A DNA stretch of 64,000 nt from JAXGXJ01 sp963816155 (lineage in GTDB: Bacteria; Actinomycetota; Thermoleophilia; RBG-16-64-13): positions 496,001-560,000 of the forward strand of contig CAWFJE010000010.1 of NCBI GenBank assembly GCA_963816155.1, in the 5' to 3' direction. This document shows positions 46,529 through 54,969 of the stretch, piece by piece. The notes below the pieces were generated by a model. The model was given only the letters and a program-made list of their open reading frames with translations. It searched no databases and was not told the origin of the DNA. The translations under genes were made by a program, and so were the position numbers. Within the stretch, counting starts at the first letter, position 1. Each line of letters begins with the position of its first letter.

Positions 46529-47549
46529 CGCTGCTCACCTCCTTCTCACGGCCACGGCCCGAGATCCTGGCTCTGGCCGCCTTCAGCAGTCCGACCACGC
46601 CATCGGGCATGGTGAAGGCGATGATGAGCAGAACGGCGGCCGTGACGTAGGGAAGATAGCCCTTCAGGTCACGGAAGAAGAACTCGGGAATGATCAAGAG
46701 GACCCCGACGCCGACCGCCGGTCCCCAGAAGCTGTTGATCCCACCCACAAGCACATACATGATGATCCACAGGGTGGCGCCCAGACCATAGCTGCTCGGT
46801 GAAGCCACTCCCTGGTAGTGAACGTAGAACGCGCCCAGGAGACCGGTGAAGAAGGCCGAGAACCCCACTGCCAGGATACGGTTCCGCCTCTCTCCGATGC
46901 CGACGCTCGCGGCCACATCGTGCGACTGCGCCACGGCCTTCATCTTCACCCCGATGCGGCTGAACTCGAACCTGTACATGCAGACCAGACTCACGAGCAT
47001 CAGACCCAGGCCCAGGTAGTAGTAATGGGTACGGGAACTGAACAAGGGCTGCACCCCGCCCAGTCCCGTGCTCATGCCCGTCGTCTTCCCCCCCGCTGTG
47101 ATCAGATTCATGATCACGTAGCCCAGAAACAGCGTTCCCATCGCGTAGTAGACAGTCCGTAGGCGGGCGAACGGATAGGCGATGGCGATGCCGAGGATGG
47201 TCGCCGCCACGGCCCCCAGAGGAATGGTCACGTAGGGCGGCCAGCCCAACCACACCGAGGGTATGGCCGCTGCATAGGCACCTATGCCCATGAAGGCCCC
47301 TTGCGCGATGTTGAATTGCCCCGATATGGATATGCTCCTGAAACCACTCGAGACTACGACGTAGACGAAGGCGAGGATCAGGACGTGCATGTAGTACGAA
47401 CCCGAGATCGCCAAGGGGAGCAGCGCGAGCACGATGACGAGCAGACCCACGCCGCCCGATCCGACCCAGCGCCGCGGCTTCTTCTTTGTGGCCTCCGTCT
47501 TCGTCACCGGCTCTTCGACTCCCACAGAGATTTCCTTTGCCTCACTCAT
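46518..47549 (-). CDS. livM: LivM-type ABC permease
   Basis: 343 residues, ATG 47549, overlapping the end of livH. About nine to ten hydrophobic helices; the cytoplasmic loop after the middle of the protein carries the EAA-like sequence A-V-A-Q-S-H-D-V-A-A-S-V-G-I, and S-G-Q-F-N-I-A-Q-G-A-F near 74 matches the conserved first-half motif of LivM. The N-terminus has a ~25-residue lysine- and threonine-rich cytoplasmic extension, and the C-terminus a basic tail. Inner-membrane channel subunit. Confidence 0.92.
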   Translation of the reverse strand: MSEAKEISVGVEEPVTKTEATKKKPRRWVGSGGVGLLVIVLALLPLAISGSYYMHVLILAFVYVVVSSGFRSISISGQFNIAQGAFMGIGAYAAAIPSVWLGWPPYVTIPLGAVAATILGIAIAYPFARLRTVYYAMGTLFLGYVIMNLITAGGKTTGMSTGLGGVQPLFSSRTHYYYLGLGLMLVSLVCMYRFEFSRIGVKMKAVAQSHDVAASVGIGERRNRILAVGFSAFFTGLLGAFYVHYQGVASPSSYGLGATLWIIMYVLVGGINSFWGPAVGVGVLLIIPEFFFRDLKGYLPYVTAAVLLIIAFTMPDGVVGLLKAARARISGRGREKEVSSDAS

Positions 47550-48391
47550 GGCCGAAGAACCCTTGCGGCCTGATCACCAGTAGTACGAGCACCAGGATCG
47601 ATGCGAACGCGTCGACCGTGGCCCCGGGAAGAAACGACAGGCAGGGCCCCATAGAGCACGCCGAGGAGGGCTCCCACGTAGAAGATGCCGTTGAAGCTCC
47701 CGATTCCAGCCAGGATCACCAGCATGAGCACCTTGATGAGGGTGATGTCGCCCATAAAGGGGGTGAGGTTGTAGAGCGAGCCCATGAACACCCCGGCGAT
47801 GGCGGCCAGTCCAAAACCGACCGAAACCGCCATCATGGCGATGCGACTGAAGCGGATGCCCTGCAGGGCGGCGCCCTCCCTGTTCTGGGTGACGGCCTGC
47901 ATCTGCGCGCCCCAACGCGAACGATCGACGAACAGGATGATGGCGATGAGGATCGCCACGCCTATGCCGAAGGCCAGGATCCGGTCGCTCTGCACTTTGT
48001 AGGGACCTATGCCTGTGGTCCCTTCGATGAAGGAAGGGATGGCGAGCACCTTGGTGCCCAGAAAGAGGTTGAAGGTGGTGACGAGAATGGTGGAAAGCGC
48101 GATGCAGACCATCATCGTGCGGTTGAAATCACCCCCCATGGGCCGGAACAGGAACCTCTCCACGAGTATCCCGAAGGCGGCTGCGACAAGCACGGTCAGT
48201 GGGAAGGCCACGAAGCCCGGCAGACCGACCTTGACCACCAGCAGGTAGCAGCCATAGGAAGACGCCATGAAGATGGCGCCATGGGCCAGGTTGAATATGC
48301 CCAGCAGATTGAGGATGAACGCGAAGCCCATGCCCATGAGGATGTAGACCACGGACAAGAGCACCACGTTGATCACGGTCTGAATTACCAT
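47542..48391 (-). CDS. livH: LivH-type ABC permease, frameshifted near the C-terminus
   Basis: About 282 residues, ATG 48391. Hydrophobic permease with F-N-L-A-H-G-A-I-F-M near 32-41 and the cytoplasmic loop A-V-T-Q-N-R-E-G-A-A-L-Q-G-I, the LivH counterpart of the EAA motif. After G-A-L-P-V (bases ~47632-47637) one extra base displaces the last ~30 residues; corrected, they read as the usual closing helix (L-V-L-V-L-L-V-I-R-P-Q-G) and stop at 47542, overlapping livM. Without the correction the final helix would be lost. Confidence 0.88.
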
Positions 48392-48449
48392 CTTCCCACT
48401 TTCAGAGGCTCAATTCGTGTTTGGCGTTTCTCTTAAGAGCAAAGTGGCA

Positions 48450-48486
48450 GGCCGGCGCGGAACTGGCGAACCTGCCCGCGCCGGCC
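48450..48486 (-). terminator. GC-rich hairpin between livK and livH
   Basis: GGCCGGCGCGG (48450-48460) and CCGCGCCGGCC (48476-48486) form a perfect 11-bp stem with a 15-base loop. It lies in the 130-base gap after livK and before livH in the transcribed direction. A hairpin here usually lets the binding-protein gene be expressed above the membrane genes through partial termination or 3'-end protection. Confidence 0.55.
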
Positions 48487-48521
48487 GGCTCATGCTCGTT
48501 GTCGGTCAGCTCTCCCCGTCG

Positions 48522-49817
48522 CTACGGGGTCACGTCGGGGACTATCCAGGGCTTGTACTCGACCTGACCGTCGTTGACGAGGCACACGGGGATCGGATTG
48601 GCCCAGGCATGGTTGGTCAAACCGTAGAGCTCGTTTCCGCTGGGGAAGCCGTCACCATAGAGCGTGGGCAGGCTGGTCAGCGTCTCCCACTTCGCAGCCA
48701 CCTCGGTCGGATCGAGGCTGTCGGCGGCTTCGATGGCGTGCTTCAGCAGATAGAGAGCGTTCGGGGCCAAACCGAATACGTGCCGGTTGGGGTCTCCCAT
48801 CTCCAGCAGCCTCTTCATCGGCGCCGCTATGTTCGGGTCGGCGAGTTGCTTACTCAGGACGCCCACGAGGCCGGTGGCCGCGTCGCCAAGAGCGGCAACC
48901 GCCGACGGAGCGTCTATCGGGAAGCCGATAGGCCCTTCATAGCCCAGCGTGCGCAGCCCTTTGATGATGCCGAAGAAGGATGGGTCTATGCCGATGGCCA
49001 ACCACACGGCGTCCGGGTTCTGAGCCATGATCGCGGAAGCGACGGGGTTATAGTCCTCAGCGTTGGTTGCAAAAAGCACAGGATCGCCCGCGAGTGTTAT
49101 GCCGGCCCTTTCGGCGACAGCCATCAAGTGCGGCTCAAAGGCTGGGAACGTGGCGTCTTCGGAGGCCAAGGTCACGGTCTTGATGTCGGGATAGTACAGC
49201 TGGAGGGCCTTCAGAGTAGTCGAATGCTGGGTGACCGGGTCCAGACCCAGGAACGCATACGGAGTGTCGGCGTTCATCTCGGCAGGGTTGAGGCCGTTGT
49301 AGTTGGCCACGTGCAGGACCTTGTTCTGCTCGAAGATAGGGGTGGTGGCCAGGTTGAAGAACGCTCCCGGACCCACCACGAACTGGAGTTTGTCGTCCAG
49401 AACCAGCTTGGTAGCGGCGGCGGTGTTGCCGTCGAGGGTGCTCTTGCCGTCCTCGATGACCAACTCGACCTTGTAGCCCTTGCCCTGGACTTTGATGCCG
49501 CCGTCGTCGTTGATCATCTGGGCGACGTATTCGAGGTCCACTTTGTCGGCTGCGTCGACCACAGAGTACCAGTCTGTCAGCGACAGGATGGCACCGATCT
49601 TGAGGGTCTCAGTGGGCATTTCGGCGACCGTGGTCTCGGTCGATTCCGGCGCCACGGTCGTATCCGGCGCCATAGTCGTATCCGGCGCCATAGTCGTTTC
49701 GGTCGGTGCCGCGGTGGTCGTCGTATCTTCGTCGCCGCCGCACCCAACCGCGAGTACGAGGAGGCTCATCACCATGGCCAGCAGTAGGAGCCCCAGAGTC
49801 CAATTCGATCTTCTCAT
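48522..49817 (-). CDS. livK: LivK-type substrate-binding lipoprotein
   Basis: 431 residues; ATG 49817 follows GGGGGAACGAG. A basic N-terminus, a hydrophobic stretch and the lipobox V-L-A-V-G-C at ~22-27 mark a lipoprotein anchored to the outer face of the membrane. Residues ~30-65 are a Thr/Pro/Ala-rich linker with imperfect T-T-M-A-P-D repeats, common in actinobacterial lipoproteins. The periplasmic-binding-protein type-1 fold follows (L-K-I-G-A-I-L-S-L-T-D near 70). It is the first gene of livKHMGF and defines the importer's substrate, which cannot be read by eye. Confidence 0.9.
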   Translation of the reverse strand: MRRSNWTLGLLLLAMVMSLLVLAVGCGGDEDTTTTAAPTETTMAPDTTMAPDTTVAPESTETTVAEMPTETLKIGAILSLTDWYSVVDAADKVDLEYVAQMINDDGGIKVQGKGYKVELVIEDGKSTLDGNTAAATKLVLDDKLQFVVGPGAFFNLATTPIFEQNKVLHVANYNGLNPAEMNADTPYAFLGLDPVTQHSTTLKALQLYYPDIKTVTLASEDATFPAFEPHLMAVAERAGITLAGDPVLFATNAEDYNPVASAIMAQNPDAVWLAIGIDPSFFGIIKGLRTLGYEGPIGFPIDAPSAVAALGDAATGLVGVLSKQLADPNIAAPMKRLLEMGDPNRHVFGLAPNALYLLKHAIEAADSLDPTEVAAKWETLTSLPTLYGDGFPSGNELYGLTNHAWANPIPVCLVNDGQVEYKPWIVPDVTP

Positions 49818-49942
49818 CTCGTTCCCCCTAGCGAATCTCAATAGAGTCCGATCACTTCCTGACTTGTCCATAACGCCACACAGTCGACTTGCCCCTTGCC
49901 CCCCTTTCTCGATGCTGATGCAGTCCCTCTCCTGATGTCATC

Positions 49943-50218
49943 TCAACCGCCTCCGTAGAAGCGGGTGACAAGCAACTCACCCCCGTCGGGGATCAATCTC
50001 TCCCTCTCCTCAGGCCACTGCGCCCGCGACCCGTCCAAAGCCAGCACGAATGAGTGGCGCATGCGCCCCTGCGCGTCGAACAGCTCTTCGCCGAGCCGAG
50101 GGTTGCGCCGGATGAGTTCATCGATGGCCACGCCGAGACTGCACTCGCCGCCTATCTCGACGGTGTCGGGCTGCGCGAACCTGAGCAGGTCGCCCACGAC
50201 TCTGATGGTCACTGCCAC
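49943..50218 (-). CDS. MoaD/ThiS-like sulfur carrier
   Basis: 91 residues ending Tyr-Gly-Gly-Gly. GTG 50218 begins immediately after the stop of the SDR gene, so the two are coupled. Beta-grasp pattern V-T-I-R-V-V-G-D-L-L-R-F ... V-A-I-D-E-L-I-R-R-N-P ... L-I-P-D-G-G-E-L-L-V-T-R, close to archaeal-type MoaD. It is the last gene of the AOR 4 group (SDR, AOR 4, mutase E, mini-FAD protein, SDR), so it probably serves tungstopterin maturation for AOR 4 as the carrier at 3033 does for AOR 1. Confidence 0.82.
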   Translation of the reverse strand: MAVTIRVVGDLLRFAQPDTVEIGGECSLGVAIDELIRRNPRLGEELFDAQGRMRHSFVLALDGSRAQWPEERERLIPDGGELLVTRFYGGG

Positions 50219-51061
50219 CTAGACCTCCCCAGCCTCTTCTGCGAGCCCGTGCGTGATCGCCAGTTGGTTGATCGCAGCTCCCGACACATCGACGGTGACC
50301 GCGCCGCCGTCCAAGGGGATCACCGCGGCAGTGAGGAAGCTCGAGTCATCGCTCGCCAGATAGCTGCACAACCCGGCGATCTCATGCGGCGAAGACACGC
50401 GCCGGAGGGGGACGTCTCTGGAGAACGTGGCCAAAACATCGTCCACTCCTATGCCGCATGCGGCGGCAAAGGGCGTCATGGCGCTCACCATCATGTCCGT
50501 CTTCACCGCCCCTGGGCAGACGACGTTGCACCGGATCCCAAGCGGTCCGTAGTCGACGGCGACCTGCTTCGACAGGCTGATGAGCCCACCTTTGGAGGCG
50601 ACGTATGCGGGCATCCTGGGAGGGCTTACGAGCCCGGCCAAGGATGAGATGTTGACGATGGACCCACCGCCGGCCTCGATCATGTGAGGGATGGCGGTCT
50701 TCATCATGAGGAAAGGACCGGTGAGGTTCACTTCGACGACCCGGCTCCACAGCGCCGGATCCAATTCGGCGACCGTCGCCGGCGGCTGCTCCATGCCGGC
50801 GTTGTTGACCAGAATGTGGAGCCCGCGACCGAATTCCAGAGCCGTCTCCACCACCGCCGCCACGCCGGACGCGTCGGACACATCGGCCGGACACGTCTTG
50901 ACCCGATCGGAGGGTAGGGCCGCCGCCGCCTGCTCCAGGAGCTCAGCCCGCCGGCCCGTGATGCATACAAAGGCCCCGTCGGCGACAAAGCGCTCGGCCA
51001 CCGCCCGGCCGATGCCGGTGCCGCCTCCGGTGACTATGGCGACTTTGCCGTCGAGTCTCAT
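50219..51061 (-). CDS. SDR-family oxidoreductase
   Basis: 280 residues, ATG 51061 with a GAAGGTGACGGG site; the frame stays open upstream into the FAD gene but that part is unrelated. Motifs: T-G-G-G-T-G-I-G near 12-19, G-R-R after strand two (basic, so NADPH is likely), N-N-A-G-M, S-S-L-A-G with Y-V-A-S-K, and P-G-A-V-K-T. The C-terminus is extended by ~20 residues beyond the usual G-G. It lies between the mini-FAD protein and the MoaD-like gene. Confidence 0.86.
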   Translation of the reverse strand: MRLDGKVAIVTGGGTGIGRAVAERFVADGAFVCITGRRAELLEQAAAALPSDRVKTCPADVSDASGVAAVVETALEFGRGLHILVNNAGMEQPPATVAELDPALWSRVVEVNLTGPFLMMKTAIPHMIEAGGGSIVNISSLAGLVSPPRMPAYVASKGGLISLSKQVAVDYGPLGIRCNVVCPGAVKTDMMVSAMTPFAAACGIGVDDVLATFSRDVPLRRVSSPHEIAGLCSYLASDDSSFLTAAVIPLDGGAVTVDVSGAAINQLAITHGLAEEAGEV

Positions 51062-51107
51062 CCCGTCACCTTCGGCCGTCTCCATCCCGCCGTCCCGCCA
51101 TCCAACG

Positions 51108-51581
51108 TCATGGTCGACGGCCCACATACTTCAGCGCGTTTCTCCCGGCGATCCGCCCGGAGTTCAAAGCGAACGCGGAGGACAGGCCGGAGGAGTCCCG
51201 GATGGGATAGCTCTGGCCGAACATGCCGCCCGCGTCGTAGCCGCCCGCGTACAGCCCTGGGATGGGAGCGTGCTTCTTGTCCAGCACCTCCATCCTCTCG
51301 TTGATCTTGATGCCGCCCATCGTCCCCAGACATACGGTGCGCGCCTTGGCCGCGTTGCTGCGGAAGGCGTCGTCGCGGCTGTAGTCGGCGAAGCGTTCGC
51401 GCTGCATCTGGCTCTCCACCACGAACGTGCCGAAGAAGAAGTTCGAGGTGCCCCCCAGCGCGCGCTGCTTCTCAAACACGGCGACAGTCGCGCCGCCCTC
51501 ACTCAGCGTGACGGCCGCAGCCAGGCCGGTCGCACCGGAACCGACTACGACTACATCGACCTTCTCTGGTATCGCCGCCAT
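51108..51581 (-). CDS. Miniature FAD-binding protein lacking the catalytic domain
   Basis: 157 residues, ATG 51581. The first ~78 residues match the N-terminus of the FAD dehydrogenase at 37131 (G-S-G-A-T-G-L-A-A-A, E-K-Q-R-A-L-G-G-T-S-N-F-F). The last ~80 match its C-terminus (T-V-C-L-G-T-M-G-G-I-K, G-L-Y-A-G-G-Y-D-A-G-G-M-F-G). About 335 residues of capping and catalytic domain are missing, with the frame kept exactly at the joint (R-S-N-A-A-K-A-R). Both halves of the FAD site are there, so it could fold as a bare flavin domain. A relic of deletion or an assembly collapse are alternatives. Confidence 0.75.
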   Translation of the reverse strand: MAAIPEKVDVVVVGSGATGLAAAVTLSEGGATVAVFEKQRALGGTSNFFFGTFVVESQMQRERFADYSRDDAFRSNAAKARTVCLGTMGGIKINERMEVLDKKHAPIPGLYAGGYDAGGMFGQSYPIRDSSGLSSAFALNSGRIAGRNALKYVGRRP

Positions 51582-51599
51582 ATCCCCCTCCGCGCCCGC

Positions 51600-53069
51600 C
51601 TACGCGGGTCCGCTGGGCAGACCTTTGAGTCTGCCTTTGCTGATGGCCCAGAAGTCATCGATAGCCGCATAGTAGTCCATCTTGCGGCCCTCTGCACTCT
51701 CCCTCTCGCCCACCTTCTGCCGGTGGAAGTCCTTGATCTCCTCGGGGATGGGTAGGTTCCCGAAATCCAGATAGCGACAAGCCCCGCCGTTGTCGCGGAT
51801 ACCCAGCACCTTGTCCTGGGCGTGGATGTTGATGGACATGGGCGAGTCGAGCACACCTGCCTCCACCGCTTTGATGGTACCGACGGCTAGGTCGCCGTCA
51901 CCGAGTTCGAGGACCTTCTCCAAGATGGCGCGCACTTCGACCGTCGCCACCTCCTCCTCCTGGCGGATGGCGTCGTTGTCGACCTCCAGTTCCTGGTCGC
52001 GCCATACCCCCAGGATCCATTGCGCGGCCAAATAGCTCTCGCGGTGGGAGTCCATGCTGGGCACGCCGGCGGCCTCGTCCACGGTCTTGACCGAGACGAC
52101 GTCGCACCCTCCCAGCGCAGCCGTTAGCGCCGTGTAGCCTATGTAGCCGAAGGCGCTGCCCATCTCCTGCGGGAACGGGAAGAGCGGCGATTGGCTGCCG
52201 AAGACCCCGGCGATGGTGACGTCCGTGTGACCGAACCTGTCGAGGTATTCCCGCATCAGCTTGGGCAGGACGCGTATGTCGGCCAGGTCCTGAGCCAGGC
52301 ACCCCTGGATGTTGGCCTGACAGAAGACGCTCTTGACGCCTTGAGTGGCCGAGATGAGAGACTCGATGATCTGGGTAGCCATGTTGACGCTCATGGGGAT
52401 GACGAAGTTGGGCAGCCACCCGTGAGTGTCGGTGGTGATGGTCACCCCCTGGTCGGCGTAGTACCCGATCAGCCGGCCGGTGTACTGAGCCGTCTCGATG
52501 CACTCCTCGACGGTGGCCTTCTTGTCGTATCCCGCTATCCAACCGAAGAAGCTGTTGGGGAAGGCGTTCATTCCCGACGCGAAGGCGATCTCGGCCACCA
52601 TGGCCTGACCTATGCGGGAGGAGCGGGGGTCGAGAGCTCCGTCGCACGCCTCGACGACCTTGCGGTTGGTCTTGACCCCGTGGTTGATGATGGGGTAGCC
52701 GTTGAGGGCCGCTTTGCCCGTCTTGATGCTCTCCTGCAGACCCCGTTCGACCTTGTCGAGCTGGAGGTTGCGCGTGTAACTGTCGGTGGTGAAGGGAAGG
52801 AGGTGGATGCCCAACTCGTTCAGCGAGCGGATCATGGCGATCTCGTCGTCCACCAGCGGGGTACCCTGCCGGGGGAACAGCGAGATGCGACCTTCCTCGT
52901 GAGACCTCTGCAGGATCTTGTGGAAGCGTTTGCTGTCGGGCAGCGCCTTCTGGTAGGCGACCGCCTCGGCGAGGTCCACGTCCTTACCTGTGGGCCAGAT
53001 GGAGAGCACCTCCTCGTGCTTCTTCAGGAAGAGATCCTCATCCATGCGCTGCTGCCTGACCTTGATCAA
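51600..53069 (-). CDS. glmE: Glutamate-mutase E-subunit homologue with altered active site
   Basis: 489 residues (GlmE of Clostridium cochlearium has 483), start ATG 53069. A TIM barrel that would act with the S subunit at 31668 and adenosylcobalamin. Aligned by eye with the remembered clostridial sequence, the three arginines that clamp the substrate carboxylates are kept (R67, R100, R149), as are Tyr181 and the K-T-x-x-E pair near 328-332. The position of Glu171, which holds the amino group of glutamate, is Pro171 in A-F-P-N-S-F-F-G-W, and Tyr177 is Trp177. A dicarboxylate without the alpha-amino group is therefore the more likely substrate (inference). It lies between AOR 4 and the mini-FAD protein, ~20 kb from its S and L partners. 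Confidence 0.85.
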   Translation of the reverse strand: MIKVRQQRMDEDLFLKKHEEVLSIWPTGKDVDLAEAVAYQKALPDSKRFHKILQRSHEEGRISLFPRQGTPLVDDEIAMIRSLNELGIHLLPFTTDSYTRNLQLDKVERGLQESIKTGKAALNGYPIINHGVKTNRKVVEACDGALDPRSSRIGQAMVAEIAFASGMNAFPNSFFGWIAGYDKKATVEECIETAQYTGRLIGYYADQGVTITTDTHGWLPNFVIPMSVNMATQIIESLISATQGVKSVFCQANIQGCLAQDLADIRVLPKLMREYLDRFGHTDVTIAGVFGSQSPLFPFPQEMGSAFGYIGYTALTAALGGCDVVSVKTVDEAAGVPSMDSHRESYLAAQWILGVWRDQELEVDNDAIRQEEEVATVEVRAILEKVLELGDGDLAVGTIKAVEAGVLDSPMSINIHAQDKVLGIRDNGGACRYLDFGNLPIPEEIKDFHRQKVGERESAEGRKMDYYAAIDDFWAISKGRLKGLPSGPA

Positions 53070-53084
53070 CGCGGTCCTCCGCTC

Positions 53085-54965
53085 TCAGTCGTAGATGTAG
53101 AGTTCGTCGACCCTCTCCGGAGTGGGCACACCGTTCTCGTCCCAGCCCATGAGGGTGTAGTAGTACTTCTTGGCGCGCTCCATCTTTTCGCGGTCGAGTC
53201 CGGCTACGAAGGGGCCCTCGGTCTTGTCTTCGAAGAAGCGGGGCGGTAGCACGTCGTCATCCGCATCCAATCCCTGCTGGATGTTGAACAGCCGGGCGGC
53301 GGTGAGGATGCGCTCTCCGGTGCGGATCAACTCGGCCACGCTGACATCCCACCCTGCGACCGCCCGCAGTATGTCGGCCGGAGTGTTGTAGGTGACCCCA
53401 ACGTAGGCCAGGTGGCAGGTGAGCAGGCAGTCATTAAGGAACTCCCGGATGTGCCCCACCTTGAACAGGGCCACCTTGCGCGGGCCGATATCCTCGAAGG
53501 GCACAGTGTCATAGAAGCCCAGCATGGCGAAGTCCTGCATCCCTTGCTCCGAGGCGAAGAGATCGTCGTGCACGTTTGCGCAGTGGTCCGCGCCGTTGGG
53601 ATTGACCATGAAACCCAGTGCGAAGGCCGGGTTGAGGCGGGGCTCGTGCATGCCCGGATGGACACCCTTCACCTCCACCGACAGGGCTTCCGCCCCGCGA
53701 CCTATCTTGGCCGCCACGCGCGCCGAGCCCTCCGCCAGCAGGTCCCCGATACCCTCGCGCCGGCCGATGAGTTCCACGCACTTCACCAGCGCCGGACCGT
53801 TGCCGAAGCTCAGTTCCAAGCCGCCGGTGTCCTCGAGAGTCAGAAGGCCCTTCTCGAAGCACTCCATAGCGAAGGCGATGGTGGTGCTGCAGGAGATGGC
53901 ATCGAGGGCGTAAGCGTTGCAGAGTTCGTTGGCCTTGACCATGGCCTCGGGGTCATCGACCTCCAGGTTGGTACCCAGCCCGCACATGGCCTCATACTCG
54001 GGCCCGCCGTACTCCTCGTCCACGAAGTAGGGCGCCTCGGAATGTAGCCGTTTCTTGCAGCGCAGCGGGCAACCGAAGCAACCTTCCTGGGAAAGGCCCA
54101 TCCTCTCCTTGAGGGCGCCACCGTGGAGGTTCTTGATGCCCTCGGAGAAGGGCGCTCCCCGCCAGTTGTGCACCGGCAGGTGGCCGATGGCCTCCATGCC
54201 CTCCATCTCCGGCCCCCCGGTGCCGTACTCCGGGAGGACCTGCTGCAGCCAGAACTCCTTCCAGTGCTTCTGGGTGAGCCACGCGTCGATGGCCTTGACG
54301 CCCTCGCGATCGAACACCGCCGGCCGCCCGGTACCGCGCACGGCGATGGCCTTGAGCTTCTTGGAACCCATGACCGCCCCCATGCCGCCGCGACCCGCGG
54401 CGTCGAAGGGTCCGTTCATGATGCAGGCGTAGGGCACAAGATTCTCGCCCCCGGGACCGATCATGGCCACGCGGACGCGGCGATCGCCCAGTTCCTCGCG
54501 GATGGCAGCCTGCGTCTCCTTGATCTGTAGGCCCCACAGCGCCCCGGCGTCGCGGATGGTGACTTCACCGTCGCTGATATGCAGGTAGACCGGCTTCTCC
54601 GCCTGTCCCTCGACGATGATGACGTCGTAGCCCGCCTTCTTGAGTTCGGCGCCCCAGTACTCACCCACCTGGCAGAGGGCGATCCCCCCACTCAGGGGCG
54701 ACTTCCCTCCCACGCCGTTGCGGCCGGTCGCGTAGACCGGCGTACCGGTGACGGGGCTGAGCGCGAATACCAACTTGTTCTCAGGACCGAGGGCGTCGGC
54801 CCCGGGCGGCACCTCTGTGAGGAGTATCTGCGTTATCAGCCCCGAGCCGCCAAGCCATTTGCGGTAGTAGCGCTCATCCCTCTCTTCCAGGGAAGTCTTC
54901 CCGGTGGATAGATCCACCCGCAGGATCTTGCAGCTCATGCCGCCCCATGGAGTCCCGGCGGTCAT
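53085..54965 (-). CDS. AOR-family tungstoenzyme (AOR 4)
   Basis: 626 residues from ATG 54965, five bases beyond the upstream SDR stop; the methionine at 54938 is an alternative. Pterin-binding L-G-G-S-G-L-I near 38-44, P-V-T-G-T-P-V-Y-A-T-G near 75-85, G-R-G-G-M-G-A-V-M-G-S-K-K near 195, cluster motif G-C-F-G-C-P-L-R-C-K near 305 and fourth-cysteine region N-D-C-L-L-T-C-H near 515. Intact, without frameshifts. Neighbours are an SDR upstream and mutase E downstream, so its acid/aldehyde or other low-potential step may supply or remove the mutase substrate (inference). Confidence 0.88.
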   Translation of the reverse strand: MTAGTPWGGMSCKILRVDLSTGKTSLEERDERYYRKWLGGSGLITQILLTEVPPGADALGPENKLVFALSPVTGTPVYATGRNGVGGKSPLSGGIALCQVGEYWGAELKKAGYDVIIVEGQAEKPVYLHISDGEVTIRDAGALWGLQIKETQAAIREELGDRRVRVAMIGPGGENLVPYACIMNGPFDAAGRGGMGAVMGSKKLKAIAVRGTGRPAVFDREGVKAIDAWLTQKHWKEFWLQQVLPEYGTGGPEMEGMEAIGHLPVHNWRGAPFSEGIKNLHGGALKERMGLSQEGCFGCPLRCKKRLHSEAPYFVDEEYGGPEYEAMCGLGTNLEVDDPEAMVKANELCNAYALDAISCSTTIAFAMECFEKGLLTLEDTGGLELSFGNGPALVKCVELIGRREGIGDLLAEGSARVAAKIGRGAEALSVEVKGVHPGMHEPRLNPAFALGFMVNPNGADHCANVHDDLFASEQGMQDFAMLGFYDTVPFEDIGPRKVALFKVGHIREFLNDCLLTCHLAYVGVTYNTPADILRAVAGWDVSVAELIRTGERILTAARLFNIQQGLDADDDVLPPRFFEDKTEGPFVAGLDREKMERAKKYYYTLMGWDENGVPTPERVDELYIYD

Positions 54966-54969
54966 CTCT

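Noticed and set aside
48450..48486. Integration site or CRISPR-like repeat at the GC-rich inverted repeats (33101 and 48450)
   Set aside because: Each is a single hairpin in a gap between co-directional genes, with no repeats of the unit, no integrase and no flanking duplication.
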